64,000 bases of DNA from Deinococcus aquaedulcis (GCF_019693445.1 NZ_JAHRBL010000009.1:1-64000); one strand, 5' to 3'. Shown: positions 30,385-39,937, counted from the first letter of the stretch. Program-made: numbers and translations. Notes: generated by a model not told the origin, from the sequence alone.

Positions 30385-30398
30385 GTGCCCACGGCCCC

Positions 30399-31814
30399 TC
30401 AGCGCGTGGCGTGCAGCCGCTGCGCCGTGTTCCACACGTAGCGGGCGATCTGCGGCAGCTGCCGCTCTATGTCCGGGCTGTCCACCACATCCGAGCCGTG
30501 GTTGAAATAGGCGTAGGCGAAGGTTTCGCCGCCCGGCAGCTGCAGCAGGCCGCTGAGGGTCACCAGCCGCCAGCCGCTGCCCGCCTTGCTGCCCCAGTAC
30601 CGGTACGTCACCCCTTTGGGTGCGCAGCAACTCTGGGCCAGCAGACGGCGAAACAGGTTGGCACTCTGGGGGCTGAGCCCGCCGCGCAGGTGGAGCCGCG
30701 CGACCAGCGAGGCCCACTCGCGCGGGGTGCTGCGGTTTTGCAGCGCCACGTCCAGCTGCGGGCTGTAGGCCGGGCTGCGAAAATAGGCTTCCAGGTCACT
30801 CTGCACCCGCTCTGGGCTCAGGCGCAGGCTGGCCTGCACGGCCTGGGCGGCGGCCCCGGCCTGCGCCGCTTCAGGCAGGGTCAGTAGTGTCTGGGCCCAG
30901 GACAGGGTGTCTGGGCCGTAGACCTCGGGGATCAGGCCCGCCTGGGCCGCCCACATGGTTTTGGTGGTCACCTGCACGCGCGTGGCGCAGGTGCCAAACC
31001 CGCGCGCCGCCGCCTGCAGCCGCTCTGGGCCCACCGCCAGCTGCACGATGTCTGAAGCCGTGTTCTCACTGCTGACCACCATCTGGGTGGCGAGGTCCAG
31101 CAGGGTGCGGTTTCCGGGGCGGTAAAACTCAATAGAGCGGTTGCTGGTCGTGACCGCCAAGCGGGTGTTCAGGTTCAGGCGCCCGGCGTCCACATCGCGC
31201 AGCGCGGCCCACAGCGTCAGCTGCTTGAAGGTGCTGGCCAGCGGAAACAGGGCGTCCGGCTGGTGCGAGACCACCTTCAGCGGCGCCAGCGTCTTCGGGT
31301 CCAGCTGCGCCATGTAAAAGCCCACCTGTCCGGTGGCAAAGGCCGGGGGCACGTAGGGGACGCTCTGGCCGCCCTGGCCCAGCGCACACGGCCCCGCCAG
31401 CGGCGGCTCGTACTCGGTCCACGTGTCGGCCGGGTACAGGTCCAGCACCAGCCGCCGCCCCGCCGCGCCCGGCGCCGGGGCCAGCAGGGTCACGTTCAGG
31501 CGCAGCGCCTTGCCCTGCAGACTGGTCAGGGTGACCGTCTGGGGGGCCACCACGGCCTGCACGCTGTCGCCGGGCACCTCGAACGTGAAGGTGCTGGCGG
31601 GCAGCGCCGCGCCACTCAGCCGCACCCGGACCTCGCCGGGCTGGCGGTCTATGGTCCAGCTCGCGCGGCCGGGCAGGTCGTACACCAGGCGCTGGTACTG
31701 CTCGTGCCAGCCCATGCGGGGAGGGGGCGCGCTCTGGGCGGCGGCGGGCCCCGGGGCCCAGAGGGTCAGCCCCAGCAACGCAGGCAGAAGAAAAGGCAGG
31801 CGCACGAGCCGCAT
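30399..31814 (-). CDS. Secreted class-A beta-lactamase-like serine hydrolase
   Basis: A 471-residue exported protein. Signal peptide MRLVRLPFLLPALLGLTLWA...AAA is followed by an AMIN-like beta domain (about 35-130; YDLPGRASWTIDRQPGEVRVRL) and a penicillin-recognising serine hydrolase domain. The active-site motifs are STFK at 194-197 (SxxK), SEN at 249-251 (SxN) and SKAGSG near 435 as the KTG equivalent. Several Cys (CATRV, SCCAPK) may form disulphides. It could bind or cleave cell-wall peptides or beta-lactams. The ATG at 31814 is chosen for the signal peptide; the longer frame lacks one. Confidence 0.8.
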   Translation of the reverse strand: MRLVRLPFLLPALLGLTLWAPGPAAAQSAPPPRMGWHEQYQRLVYDLPGRASWTIDRQPGEVRVRLSGAALPASTFTFEVPGDSVQAVVAPQTVTLTSLQGKALRLNVTLLAPAPGAAGRRLVLDLYPADTWTEYEPPLAGPCALGQGGQSVPYVPPAFATGQVGFYMAQLDPKTLAPLKVVSHQPDALFPLASTFKQLTLWAALRDVDAGRLNLNTRLAVTTSNRSIEFYRPGNRTLLDLATQMVVSSENTASDIVQLAVGPERLQAAARGFGTCATRVQVTTKTMWAAQAGLIPEVYGPDTLSWAQTLLTLPEAAQAGAAAQAVQASLRLSPERVQSDLEAYFRSPAYSPQLDVALQNRSTPREWASLVARLHLRGGLSPQSANLFRRLLAQSCCAPKGVTYRYWGSKAGSGWRLVTLSGLLQLPGGETFAYAYFNHGSDVVDSPDIERQLPQIARYVWNTAQRLHATR

Positions 31815-31861
31815 GATAGGGGGACAGGTCCCGTCTGCTGCGCTGGGTTGCGCGGCCTGTC

Positions 31862-32509
31862 TCAGGTGCGCTCGGTCAGCCCCGCCCGGTCCAGAGCGGT
31901 CACGGTGCGCCCCTGCCACTGGATGAGCCCCAGGCGGTACAGCTCGCCCAGCTTGCGGCTCACGATCTCCGGCACGGTGCCCAGCAGCGCGGCCAGTTCG
32001 CTGTTGGTGGGTAGGGGGTGGGGCAGGGCGCAGGCCAGCAGATAGGTGCACAGACGCTCGCCCACCCCGCTCAGCACCAGGGCTTCCAGGCGGCGCTGGC
32101 TGTCGGCCGCGCGCCGGGCAAGGTGGCGAAGGGCCGAGGCCGCCAGCGCCGGGTCACGCGTGACCTCACGCGTCAGGGCCAGGGCGGGTAGGGTCAGCAG
32201 GAGGGTGGGCGTCAGCGCCTGTGCGTGCGCGGTCTGCGCCTGCCCGCCCAGCGCTGCCGCCAGTTCTACCGGCTGGTGCGCGCCGTCCAGCCGCAGGGTC
32301 AGTTCGCGCCCGCCCGCGCCCACCACGTACACCCGCACGCTCCCGTCGGCCACGATGAAGAGGGTGTCCACGGGGTCGCCCACACGGAACAGGGGCTGGC
32401 CCCGGGCCAGGGTCAGCGGCGCGGCCTGCCCCGCCAGCGCGGCCAGGGTGCCCGGGGCCGCCCCCGAAAACGGCGGGGTGCGGCGCAGCAGGCTCAGGGC
32501 GTCGGGCAC
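31862..32509 (-). CDS. Crp/Fnr family transcriptional regulator
   Basis: A 215-residue regulator: an N-terminal cyclic-nucleotide-binding-like beta domain (about 10-120; LFRVGDPVDTLFIVADGSVRVY) and a C-terminal winged helix (about 145-210; NSELAALLGTVPEIVSRKLGELYRLGLI, given here in two parts: NSELAALLGTVPEI and VSRKLGELYRLGLI). The start is GTG at 32509; the open frame upstream is out of domain. No Fe-S cysteines are visible, so it is not a classic FNR. It lies 47 bp upstream of the serine hydrolase on the same strand and downstream of a ferredoxin. Confidence 0.83.
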   Translation of the reverse strand: MPDALSLLRRTPPFSGAAPGTLAALAGQAAPLTLARGQPLFRVGDPVDTLFIVADGSVRVYVVGAGGRELTLRLDGAHQPVELAAALGGQAQTAHAQALTPTLLLTLPALALTREVTRDPALAASALRHLARRAADSQRRLEALVLSGVGERLCTYLLACALPHPLPTNSELAALLGTVPEIVSRKLGELYRLGLIQWQGRTVTALDRAGLTERT

Positions 32510-32622
32510 GGGGCCATGCTGGCACAGGGCGCTGGCGCGAAGAAGCGCGTGTCGGTCAACGGCGGTGGCATGGGCGCCGTGGAGGGGCGCGGTCCGTCCC
32601 AGAGTGGAACGGGCCGTCACGC

Positions 32623-32856
32623 TCAGCGGAAAAAGGCGCGGTTGAACTCGGCGGCGTCCCGGTGGGCTTCGGGCAGGTCTGGGGCGAAGAAGATGGCCCC
32701 GACAGGGCACGCGACCGCGCAGGCCCCGCAGTGGATGCATTCGTCCGGGTCGATCACGAACTGCTCGCCAGCGTCGTGAATGCAGGCCACCGGGCACACC
32801 TGCACGCAGGCCCCGTCGCGAACCCCGGCACACCGCGAAGTGATCACGTAGCTCAT
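32623..32856 (-). CDS. 7Fe [3Fe-4S][4Fe-4S] ferredoxin
   Basis: A 77-residue electron carrier. Its cysteines lie at 9, 17, 21, 25, 40, 43, 46 and 50, the pattern of the Thermus and Azotobacter 7Fe ferredoxins: Cys9, 17 and 50 would hold the 3Fe cluster and Cys21, 40, 43 and 46 the 4Fe cluster, with Cys25 free. CIHCGACAVACP is the second, canonical motif. No TANNNT box is obvious; CAGGCT sits 7 nt before the ATG. Confidence 0.9.
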   Translation of the reverse strand: MSYVITSRCAGVRDGACVQVCPVACIHDAGEQFVIDPDECIHCGACAVACPVGAIFFAPDLPEAHRDAAEFNRAFFR

Positions 32857-32948
32857 GCGCCCCAGCCTGCCGCGCCCGGGCGACCCCGGCCATGACTTTG
32901 GTCAAGGCGGGGCCGCAGGGTGAATGGCAGAGCCCAGCCCGGGTTCGT

Positions 32949-32954
32949 TAAGCT
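32949..32954 (+). promoter_or_regulatory. -10 box of the GGDEF-EAL gene
   Basis: TAAGCT followed by gcccgt and the ATG at 32961; the box is divergent from the ferredoxin gene. Confidence 0.5.
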
Positions 32955-32960
32955 GCCCGT

Positions 32961-35072
32961 ATGCCTCCTGCCGACGCGGGCCCCGACCCCTCGCCCAACG
33001 GCGCCGGGCTGGCCGAGGCGGTGCTGGGCGTCACCGATACGCTAGTGGTGGTGCTGGACCCGGCCGGGCGCGTGGTGCGCTTCAACCCGGCCTGCGAGCG
33101 CCTGACAGGCCTGACTTTCGAGGAGGTGCGTGGGCAGGTGCTGTGGCCCTTTGTGCTGGCGCCCGAGGAAGTGGCCGGGGTCACGGCGGCCTTCGCGGCG
33201 CTGACAGCGGGGGATTTCCCAGGGCGATACGAGAACCACTGGCGGGCGGCGTCCGGCGAGCGGCGCTACATCCTCTGGTCGAATACCGCCCTGCTGGACC
33301 CGGCCGGCGAGGTGGCGCTGGTGGTGGCCACCGGCATGGACGTGACCGCCGAGCGGCAGGCCGAGCAGGCCCGCCAGGAAAGCGAGGCGCAGTTCCGGGT
33401 GGTGTTCGACCAATCGGCCGACGGACTGGTGCTGCTGGACCCGCACGACCCCCAGGTGCCCTGGCGCATCGTGGACTGCAACGCGGCGTTCTGCGCCATG
33501 AACGGCTACGCCCGCGAGGAACTGCTGGGCCAGTCCATCGACCTGCTGCACCCCGAACCGCTGATGGCGCGCCGTGGCCCAGAACTGCTGGCCTGGATTC
33601 GCGCCCAGCAGCCGGTCCACGGCGAGGGTGAGCACCGCCACAAAGATGGGCATGTGTTCCCCGTGGAAACCGCCAGCAGCACCGTGCTGGTGGGCGGGCG
33701 CGAACATGTGCTGGGCCAGGACCGCGACATCTCCGGGCGGCGTCAGGCGCAGGCGCAACTCGAAGCCCTGGCCGAACGCCTCGCCTTTGAAGCGCAGCAC
33801 GACGCCCTGACTGGCCTGCCCAACCGCGCGCGGCTGCTGGACCGTCTGGCCCTGGAGCTGCGCCGCGCCGAGCGCACGGGCCGCGCCGTGGCGGTGATGT
33901 TCATTGACCTGGACGGCTTCAAGCGGGTGAACGACACCCTGGGTCACGCGGCGGGCGACGCCCTGCTGCGCGAGGTGGCCGCCCGGCTGCAGGCGTGCGT
34001 GCGCCCCAGCGACACCGTAGCCCGGCTGGGCGGCGACGAGTTCGTGGCGGTGGTCTCCGATCTGGAGAGCCCTCAGGACGCCGCGCGGGTGGCGGGGCGG
34101 CTGCAGGCGGCCCTGGCCCCGCCCGTGGTGCTGGGCGGCACCCCCCTGAGCGTGCGCAGTTCGCTGGGCATTGCGCTGCACCCCCCCGACAGCGCCGTGC
34201 CCGACGATCTGCTGCGGCAGGCCGACATGGCGATGTACCAGGCCAAGCGGGAAGGCAAGAACGCCACGCGCTTTTTTGCGCCCACCCTGGACACCGCCGC
34301 CCACACCCAGCTGCGCATTGAGGGCCGCCTGCGCCGCGCGCTGGAGGCCCCGGCGGCAGGCGGGCTGCACCTGCACTACCAGCCGCAGGTGGACGCCCGC
34401 AGCGGCGCCCCGGTGGGCTTCGAGGCCCTGCTGCGCTGGACCGACGCCGAACTGGGCGCCGTGTCCCCGGCGCGCTTTATTCCGGTGGCCGAGGACTCCG
34501 GGCTGATCTCGGCGCTGGGCGCCTGGGTGCTGGACGAGGCCTGCCGGCAGGTGGCCGCCTGGGGGTTGCAGGTGCCGGTGGCGGTGAATGTCTCGCCGCT
34601 GGAGGTCTCGCAGGAAGAGTTTCTGGGCACGGTCTACGCCACCCTGCGCCGCCACGGCCTGGGTGGGCCGGCCATCAAGCTGGAACTCACCGAGCGGCTG
34701 GCGGTGCGCGACCTGCAGCTGGCGGCGCGGCGCCTCTCGCAGCTGCGGGCGCTGGGCGTGCACCTCTCGCTGGACGATTTCGGCACCGGGCAGTCCTCGG
34801 TGTCCACGCTGCTGCACCTGCCAGTGGACGAATTGAAGCTGGACCGCTCCCTGATTCTGGGCGTGGCCGATTCCGCGCTGGACCGGCGGGTGGTGGGCGC
34901 GCTGCTGGCCCTGGCACGCGGCCTGAACCTGCGCGTGGTGGTCGAAGGCGTGGAAACCCAGGCCCAGCTGGCCGCCCTGCGCGACCTGGGCTGCGAAACC
35001 GTGCAGGGGTACCTGACCGGCCGCCCCGCGCCGCCAGAGGCCCTGGCCAGCGTGGTGGCCCAGGCCCGCTGA
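32961..35072 (+). CDS. PAS-PAS-GGDEF-EAL cyclic di-GMP protein
   Basis: A 703-residue soluble protein. Two PAS sensor domains (about 15-140 and 145-270) precede a GGDEF domain (about 285-440) and an EAL domain (about 455-700). GGDEF is intact at 357-361, with RPSD five residues before it as an RxxD inhibitory site. The EAL domain keeps E488 in EALLRW, Asn in VNVSP, Glu in LELTER, the DDFGTG loop, Lys in DELKLDR and Glu in VVEGVET, so phosphodiesterase activity is likely too. The second PAS could bind a flavin or haem. It has no membrane segments. Confidence 0.92.
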   Translation: MPPADAGPDPSPNGAGLAEAVLGVTDTLVVVLDPAGRVVRFNPACERLTGLTFEEVRGQVLWPFVLAPEEVAGVTAAFAALTAGDFPGRYENHWRAASGERRYILWSNTALLDPAGEVALVVATGMDVTAERQAEQARQESEAQFRVVFDQSADGLVLLDPHDPQVPWRIVDCNAAFCAMNGYAREELLGQSIDLLHPEPLMARRGPELLAWIRAQQPVHGEGEHRHKDGHVFPVETASSTVLVGGREHVLGQDRDISGRRQAQAQLEALAERLAFEAQHDALTGLPNRARLLDRLALELRRAERTGRAVAVMFIDLDGFKRVNDTLGHAAGDALLREVAARLQACVRPSDTVARLGGDEFVAVVSDLESPQDAARVAGRLQAALAPPVVLGGTPLSVRSSLGIALHPPDSAVPDDLLRQADMAMYQAKREGKNATRFFAPTLDTAAHTQLRIEGRLRRALEAPAAGGLHLHYQPQVDARSGAPVGFEALLRWTDAELGAVSPARFIPVAEDSGLISALGAWVLDEACRQVAAWGLQVPVAVNVSPLEVSQEEFLGTVYATLRRHGLGGPAIKLELTERLAVRDLQLAARRLSQLRALGVHLSLDDFGTGQSSVSTLLHLPVDELKLDRSLILGVADSALDRRVVGALLALARGLNLRVVVEGVETQAQLAALRDLGCETVQGYLTGRPAPPEALASVVAQAR

Positions 35073-35382
35073 GGGCAGTCCTGGGGGCAGCCATTCAAGA
35101 GTGGGAGCCGCTTTGAAGTGAGGCGGGAAGGTGCTGAGCGGAAGGTCGGCTGGGACACTGGGCCCACTCACCCGCTGCGGCGCCGCTGTCCGGGTAAGGA
35201 CACACCGGCTGTGTCGCGTCGCACTCTGTAGAACGCAGAACCTGTTCGCGCCCCTGCGATGACAAGAGTTATGGCATCTCAGCGAAGCGATGGGGAAATC
35301 GCTCCATCAGCTGTGAGGGCTCCAACTCAGTGTTCTCCCCGCTTAAAGACAGGACAGACGGCCCCGGTCTCTTCCTGCCAGC
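35073..35382. other. 310-bp gap with no recognised gene
   Basis: This gap lies between convergent genes. Small stems are present (TGTCC/GGACA, CACA/TGTG around 35190-35220, and AGCGAT/ATCGCT at 35286-35303), none with a T tract. No open frame has coding character and no RNA family is recognised. It could hold transcription ends or be decayed sequence. Confidence 0.4.
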
Positions 35383-36486
35383 TTAGTCCCGGCGCACCAC
35401 GTCTGCCCCCAGGGCGGCCACGTTGGGCTTGCCGCATAGGGCCAGGGCCAGCCGGAATTCTTCGTGCAGCAGGTCCAGGGTGCGGGCCACGCCGGCCTCG
35501 CCCCCGGCGGCCAGTCCCCACAGCGCCGCCCGGCCCAGGAACACGGCGCGGGCGCCCAGGGCCACGGCTTTCAGCACATCGGTACCCCGGGTCACGCCGC
35601 CGTCCAGATACACCTCGGTGCGCCCGGCCACCGCGTCCACGATTTCGGGCAGGGCTTCCAGGCTGCTCACGGTGGTGTCCAGCTGGCGCCCCCCGTGGTT
35701 GCTGACCCACACGTGTGCGCCGTGGTCGGCAGCCAGCGCGGCGTCTTCAGCGGTCAGAATGCCTTTCAGGACAATAGGCAGCCGGGTCTGGGCGCGCAGC
35801 CAGTCCAGGTCATTCCAGGTAAAGGTCTTGTCCACCAAGTGGGCAAAATAGTTCGCCAGTTGCGAGCCGGTGTCGGTTTCCACCCCGGCCAGCCATTCGC
35901 GGGGCCCCACGTTGGGCGCGTGCAGGTGGGGCGGCAGGGCAAAGCGGTGGCGCTCATTGTCCTCGCGGCGGCCCAGGTACGGCGCGTCCACGGTAAAGAC
36001 CAGTGCCCGCGCGCCGCTGGCCTCGGCCCGCTGGATCATGCCCTGGCTCAGCGCCCGGTCGCGGCACAGGTACAGCTGAAACCACAGCCGCCCGCCCGCC
36101 GCCTGCCCCACCTCTTCTATGGGCGTGTTGGAAAAGGTGCTCAGGGTCATTACGCTCTGCGCGTGGGCAGCGGCGCGGGCGGTCGCACGTTCGGCCTCGG
36201 CGTGGGCCAGGCCGTGAAAGGCGCTGGGGGCAATGCCAATCGGGCTGCGCAGCGGCAACCCCAGCACCTGGGTGGAGGGGTCCACCGTTTCCACATCCAC
36301 CAGCACGCGCGGGCGTAGCCGCAAGCGGGCGTAGGCCGCGCGGTTCTCGCGCAGGGTGTGCTCGTCGTTGGCGCCGCTGGCGTAGTATTCCAGCGCATTC
36401 TGGTCCAGCGCCGCGCGCCCCAGGGTCTCCAGGTCGGCCAGATTGATCGCGGTGTCCAGGCTGAGGGGTACGTCGGCGTGGGGCAT
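35383..36486 (-). CDS. FMN-dependent alpha-hydroxy-acid oxidase/dehydrogenase
   Basis: A 367-residue TIM-barrel flavoenzyme of the lactate/glycolate oxidase family. Catalytic His is in SNHGGRQLD (with the substrate-binding Arg); FMN contacts include the ALYEYYASGA-type segment near the N-terminus (YYASGANDEHTL), FTVDAPYLGRRE and the phosphate loop YLDGGVTRGTDVLKA. It probably oxidises L-lactate or glycolate to the keto acid; the exact substrate cannot be read. It starts ATG at 36486, and the convergent neighbour is 310 bp away. Confidence 0.88.
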   Translation of the reverse strand: MPHADVPLSLDTAINLADLETLGRAALDQNALEYYASGANDEHTLRENRAAYARLRLRPRVLVDVETVDPSTQVLGLPLRSPIGIAPSAFHGLAHAEAERATARAAAHAQSVMTLSTFSNTPIEEVGQAAGGRLWFQLYLCRDRALSQGMIQRAEASGARALVFTVDAPYLGRREDNERHRFALPPHLHAPNVGPREWLAGVETDTGSQLANYFAHLVDKTFTWNDLDWLRAQTRLPIVLKGILTAEDAALAADHGAHVWVSNHGGRQLDTTVSSLEALPEIVDAVAGRTEVYLDGGVTRGTDVLKAVALGARAVFLGRAALWGLAAGGEAGVARTLDLLHEEFRLALALCGKPNVAALGADVVRRD

Positions 36487-36544
36487 GGGTCAGCGTACCG
36501 CGTGGGCTTTTCGGGTAGGGCCACGCCTCTCCAGGCCCCAGTGT

Positions 36545-36550
36545 TACTCT
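36545..36550 (+). promoter_or_regulatory. -10 box of the 59-residue membrane protein gene
   Basis: TACTCT followed by ggttc and the ATG at 36556. Confidence 0.45.
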
Positions 36551-36555
36551 GGTTC

Positions 36556-36735
36556 ATGTCCACCTTCCTCATCCTGGCTTTGCTGATGCTTGTCCCGGTC
36601 TGGCTGCTGCGGCGGTGGACCAAGGTTCGCCCGGAGCTGGAGCAGAAGGGAAGGTCGGTGGACCCGCTGACCGGCGCACTGTATGCCGGGGGCCAGAGGC
36701 AGGCGCGCGAAGGCCTGAACGACCGCCTGGGCTGA
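36556..36735 (+). CDS. Small single-pass membrane protein
   Basis: A 59-residue protein with one N-terminal transmembrane helix (STFLILALLMLVPVWLL) and a charged tail (RRWTKVRPELEQKG ... YAGGQRQAREGLNDRLG). The gene has its own -10 box and is divergent from the hydroxy-acid oxidase. The repeated occurrence of similarly short membrane proteins makes it likely real, but no family is recognised. Confidence 0.6.
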   Translation: MSTFLILALLMLVPVWLLRRWTKVRPELEQKGRSVDPLTGALYAGGQRQAREGLNDRLG

Positions 36736-36805
36736 GCGCGGGCCGCCCGGTGCGATGGTAAGCGCCCTGACGGCGACTTCGGGCCCGTGGCCCCATCCTC
36801 CCCCC

Positions 36806-37300
36806 ATGCCGCCGCGCCCCCTTCCCGCTGGTCCTGGTCAGGAAAGCGTCTGGGCCTATCCGCGCCCGCCCCGGCTGGAACACACGTCACGCCGACTGCA
36901 GGTGTGGCTGGGTGGCATGCTGGTGGCCGACACCACCCAGGGCTTTCGCGTGCTGGAAACCAGCCACCCGCCCACCTATTACCTGCCGCGCGCGGCTTTT
37001 GTGGCCGGGGTGCTCTCGCCCGCGCCGGGCCGCAGCGTGTGCGAATGGAAGGGCGAGGCCTCGTACTGGACCCTGAGCATGGGAGGCCGCTGTGAAGTCG
37101 CTGCCGGCTGGAGTTACGAGCGCCCCACGCCCGCTTTTGCGCCGCTGGCCAGGGCTGTGGCGGTGTATGCCGGGCGCATGGACGACTGCCGCGTGGACGG
37201 CGTGCGTGTAACCCCACAGCCCGGCGGCTTTTATGGCGGCTGGATCACGCCCGATGTGGTGGGGCCCTTCAAGGGCGAACCGGGCACCTGGGGCTGGTAA
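36806..37300 (+). CDS. DUF427 domain protein
   Basis: A 164-residue protein of the DUF427 fold. The sequence ESVWAYPRPPRLEHT near the N-terminus and the pair RVLETSHPPTYYLPRAAF and CEWKGEASYWTL are typical; it ends with GGFYGGWITPDVVGPFKGE. The family has no firm enzymatic role. ATG 36806 is preferred, with CATCCT six nt upstream; ATG 36755 would add a Pro-rich extension. It is co-directional with the small membrane protein just upstream. Confidence 0.75.
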   Translation: MPPRPLPAGPGQESVWAYPRPPRLEHTSRRLQVWLGGMLVADTTQGFRVLETSHPPTYYLPRAAFVAGVLSPAPGRSVCEWKGEASYWTLSMGGRCEVAAGWSYERPTPAFAPLARAVAVYAGRMDDCRVDGVRVTPQPGGFYGGWITPDVVGPFKGEPGTWGW

Positions 37301-37348
37301 GGCAAGAGGGCTGGCCGGGGCCTCTGCTGAACCCCTCGCCGCCCTTGC

Positions 37349-37354
37349 TACCCT
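37349..37354 (+). promoter_or_regulatory. -10 box of the 134-residue protein gene
   Basis: TACCCT then gacccc then the ATG at 37361. The string cttgctaccct is shared with the argG promoter region (3335-3345). Confidence 0.5.
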
Positions 37355-37360
37355 GACCCC

Positions 37361-37765
37361 ATGACAGACGCTGCGGTTCGCGCAAAACTCTCGGCCCTGG
37401 CTCCGGCGCTGCGGCACTTTCATTCCGCGCTGCTGGACGTGGCCAAGGGCGAATACGAATTCATGCACGGGCCAGTGAAAGGCCCCTTCGAGCTGTATTC
37501 CCTGGTGATGAACCACCCGCAGTTTCAGTGGCTGCGCCCCCTGTCGGGCCTGATGGCCACGCTGGACGAGGTGCTGGACGCCAAGGACCAGACCCTCAGC
37601 GAGCGGAACATCACGGACGTGCGTCAGGCCCTGGGCCTGCTGTTTGCCGACACTGACACCCGCTTTGCCGACTTCCGGGCCGGGTACGCCCGCGCCCGCA
37701 GTGACCACCGCGTGCGCGAGACAGAAAGCAAGTGGCGCGAACTGCTCTCCGGCCACGAGGCCTGA
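37361..37765 (+). CDS. Conserved helical protein of unknown function
   Basis: A 134-residue, mostly helical soluble protein ([36 protein letters not shown] helices) with a conserved-looking [18 protein letters not shown] loop. It has its own -10 box. No signal peptide or known domain is seen. It precedes pth by 10 bp, so the two may be co-transcribed. Function unknown. Confidence 0.65.
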   Translation: MTDAAVRAKLSALAPALRHFHSALLDVAKGEYEFMHGPVKGPFELYSLVMNHPQFQWLRPLSGLMATLDEVLDAKDQTLSERNITDVRQALGLLFADTDTRFADFRAGYARARSDHRVRETESKWRELLSGHEA

Positions 37766-37775
37766 GGCGCCTGCC

Positions 37776-38444
37776 TTGAAGCTGGTGGTGGGCCTGGGCA
37801 ACCCAGGCGCCGGGTACGCCCAGACCCGGCACAACGTGGGCTGGCTGGTGGTGGATGAACTGGCCCGCCGCGCTGGGGCGACATGGCGCAAAGAGGGCAA
37901 GGACGCCGAGGTGGCCGAGGTCCGGCTGGGCCCGGCCCCCGGTGAAAAGGTGCTGCTGGTCAAGCCACAGACCTTCATGAACGCCTCGGGCAAGGCGGTG
38001 GTGCCGCTGCTGTCCTTTTACAAGCTGGACCCCGCCGCGCTGCTGGTGGTGCAAGACGACCTCGACAGCCCCTTTGGCCTGCTGAAATTTCGCATGGGCG
38101 GGCGCCACGGCGGCCAGAACGGGGTGCGCGACATCATCCGCCTGCTGGGCCACGACGCCTTTCCCCGCCTGAAAATCGGCATCAACCGTCCGCCCAGCGG
38201 CTGGGCGGTGAGCGACTGGGTGCTCAGCAAATGGCAGGCCGAGGAAGCGCCGACCGTGGCCGAACTGGTGCGCCTGGGCGCGGGTGCGGTGGAGGTGTGG
38301 GCCGTGGCTGGGCTGTCCGAAGCACAGGGACAGTTCAACGGCACCGACCTGCGCCCGAAGCCGCCTGCCCCCCCAGCAGCGGTCCCGGAGCCGACAGGGG
38401 GGGCGCATACTGAGGGCCGTGCCGAAAACCAAGAAGAAGGCTGA
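37776..38444 (+). CDS. pth: Peptidyl-tRNA hydrolase
   Basis: A 222-residue enzyme freeing tRNA from peptidyl-tRNA. Motifs: [20 protein letters not shown] near the N-terminus (the catalytic His is in RHN), [15 protein letters not shown], and [14 protein letters not shown]. The start is most likely TTG at 37776, since GLGNPG must lie close to the N-terminus and no ATG or GTG fits better. The C-terminal extension is Pro-rich and unlike the core; it overlaps the following gene by 26 bp, so the 3' end may be a drifted extension. Confidence 0.93.
   Translation: MKLVVGLGNPGAGYAQTRHNVGWLVVDELARRAGATWRKEGKDAEVAEVRLGPAPGEKVLLVKPQTFMNASGKAVVPLLSFYKLDPAALLVVQDDLDSPFGLLKFRMGGRHGGQNGVRDIIRLLGHDAFPRLKIGINRPPSGWAVSDWVLSKWQAEEAPTVAELVRLGAGAVEVWAVAGLSEAQGQFNGTDLRPKPPAPPAAVPEPTGGAHTEGRAENQEEG
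38406..38411 (+). promoter_or_regulatory. -10 box of the M42 aminopeptidase gene, inside pth
   Basis: CATACT (first base off consensus), gagggcc, then GTG at 38419. It lies within the pth coding sequence. Confidence 0.35.
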
Positions 38445-39516
38445 ACTGCCCGCCCCCCAGGCCACCACGCCGGAGTTGCGGCTGGACCTCCTGATGGCCC
38501 TGTCCGACCTGCCCGGCGTGCCTGGGCAGGAAGACGCCGTGCGCGACTTCGTCTTGCAGGAATTGCAGGGCCTCGCCGACGAGGTGCGGGTGGACGCCCT
38601 GGGCAACGTGATTGCCCGCCGCGCCGCTCGCAAGAGTCAGAAAGGCGAGCGCCAAGAGCGCGTGATGATCGCCGCCCACATGGACGAGATTGGCTTTCTG
38701 GTGCGCTTTATTGACGCCCAGGGCTACCTGCGCGTGCAGGCGCTGGGCGGCTTTGATCCCCGCAACCTGTTCGCCCGCAACGTCACGGTGCACACCCGGG
38801 GCGGGCCCCTGAGCGGCATCCTGACCCCCGGTGGCAAGCCCGTGCACATCGCCGGCCCCGAGGAGCGCAAGAGAATCCCCGAGGTCCGCGAGTTCTTCAT
38901 TGATCTGGGCCTGGGCGCCGAGGACGTCAAGGCCCAGGTGCGGGTGGGCGACATGGTCACCCTGGACCAGACCGCCCGCCGCGTGGGCAATCTGGTGTGC
39001 GGCAAGGCGATGGACGACCGCGCCAGCGTGTTCCTGCTGCTTGAAACCCTGCGCGCGCTGAAAGACACCGCGCCGAAACACGAGGTCATTGCGGTGTTCA
39101 GCACTCAGGAAGAGGTGGGCCTGCGCGGCGCCGTGACAGCGGCCTACGGCGTGCAGCCCACTGTGGGCATCGGTCTGGACGTGACCCTGGCCGTGGACAC
39201 CCCTGGCGCCGCCCCCGAAGACGCCGTGACCCGCCTGGGCGAGGGCATTGGCATCAAGGTCTTTGACTCCACCATGATCTCGCACCGCGCCCTGGTGGAC
39301 CAGTTCTGGGATCTGGCGCAGAAGGGCGGCATTCCCGCCCAGCTGGAAGTGCTGCCCCTGGGCGGCACCGACGGCGCGGCCATTCAGCGCAGCAGAGGGG
39401 GCGTGCCCAGCGTGACCCTCAGCCTGCCCACGCGGTATATCCACACGGTGGTGGAAGCCGTGCAGGTGGACGACCTGCGCGCTGGCCTGAACCTGCTGCT
39501 GGCCTACCTGCGTTAA
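38419..39516 (+). CDS. M42 family metallo-aminopeptidase
   Basis: A 365-residue dimetal aminopeptidase. Metal ligands and catalytic residues are visible: His in AAHMDEIGF, Asp in GKAMDDRA, the Glu pair in [10 protein letters not shown], Asp in GLDVTLAVD and His in YIHTVVEA. It cleaves N-terminal residues from peptides and forms tetrahedral dodecamers in relatives. The GTG at 38419 gives a short Lys-rich N-terminus; the frame further upstream lies inside pth. The closest alternatives are cellulase-like M42 proteins of no known substrate. Confidence 0.9.
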   Translation: MPKTKKKAELPAPQATTPELRLDLLMALSDLPGVPGQEDAVRDFVLQELQGLADEVRVDALGNVIARRAARKSQKGERQERVMIAAHMDEIGFLVRFIDAQGYLRVQALGGFDPRNLFARNVTVHTRGGPLSGILTPGGKPVHIAGPEERKRIPEVREFFIDLGLGAEDVKAQVRVGDMVTLDQTARRVGNLVCGKAMDDRASVFLLLETLRALKDTAPKHEVIAVFSTQEEVGLRGAVTAAYGVQPTVGIGLDVTLAVDTPGAAPEDAVTRLGEGIGIKVFDSTMISHRALVDQFWDLAQKGGIPAQLEVLPLGGTDGAAIQRSRGGVPSVTLSLPTRYIHTVVEAVQVDDLRAGLNLLLAYLR

Positions 39517-39527
39517 GGCCGCGACAG

Positions 39528-39533
39528 TACGCT
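39528..39533 (+). promoter_or_regulatory. -10 box of the 132-residue membrane-anchored protein gene
   Basis: TACGCT followed by aaggc and the ATG at 39539. Confidence 0.45.
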
Positions 39534-39538
39534 AAGGC

Positions 39539-39937
39539 ATGGCAAAGGGCAAACGGGGTGGCTGGCTGGGCTGGGTGCTGGGGGCAGCGGCGCTGGGTGG
39601 TCTCTGGTGGCTGGCCCGGCCCGGTGAGGAGGGGCGCGTCTTTGCTGGACTGGACTATGAACAGGAGAATGAGGAGGTCTGTGCTGCTGGGCCGGGCCGC
39701 CTGATCTTCAGCGGCGAGCCCAGCCTGGACGGGGTGGGCACCCTGATAGGCATCATGTCGAAGAATGCAGACCGCGCCCAGGCCACGCTCTCCCCCTGGC
39801 GGAGCGTGACCCTCTTCGACAACATCCTGGCCCACGAAGCCGACTGGACCCGTGAAGGCCAGCAGTACGCGGTGCGCGTGGTGGGCCCAACCCCGCTGGA
39901 TGACGACGCCACGATCTGTTTATTTGGCCTGGACTGA
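39539..39937 (+). CDS. Membrane-anchored protein of unknown function
   Basis: A 132-residue protein with one N-terminal hydrophobic helix (WLGWVLGAAALGGLWWLA, residues 9-26) and a soluble outer domain containing two Cys (EVCAAGPG, TICLFGLD) that could pair. The leading KGKR suggests an N-in anchor. No domain is recognised. The start fits its own -10 box. Confidence 0.6.
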   Translation: MAKGKRGGWLGWVLGAAALGGLWWLARPGEEGRVFAGLDYEQENEEVCAAGPGRLIFSGEPSLDGVGTLIGIMSKNADRAQATLSPWRSVTLFDNILAHEADWTREGQQYAVRVVGPTPLDDDATICLFGLD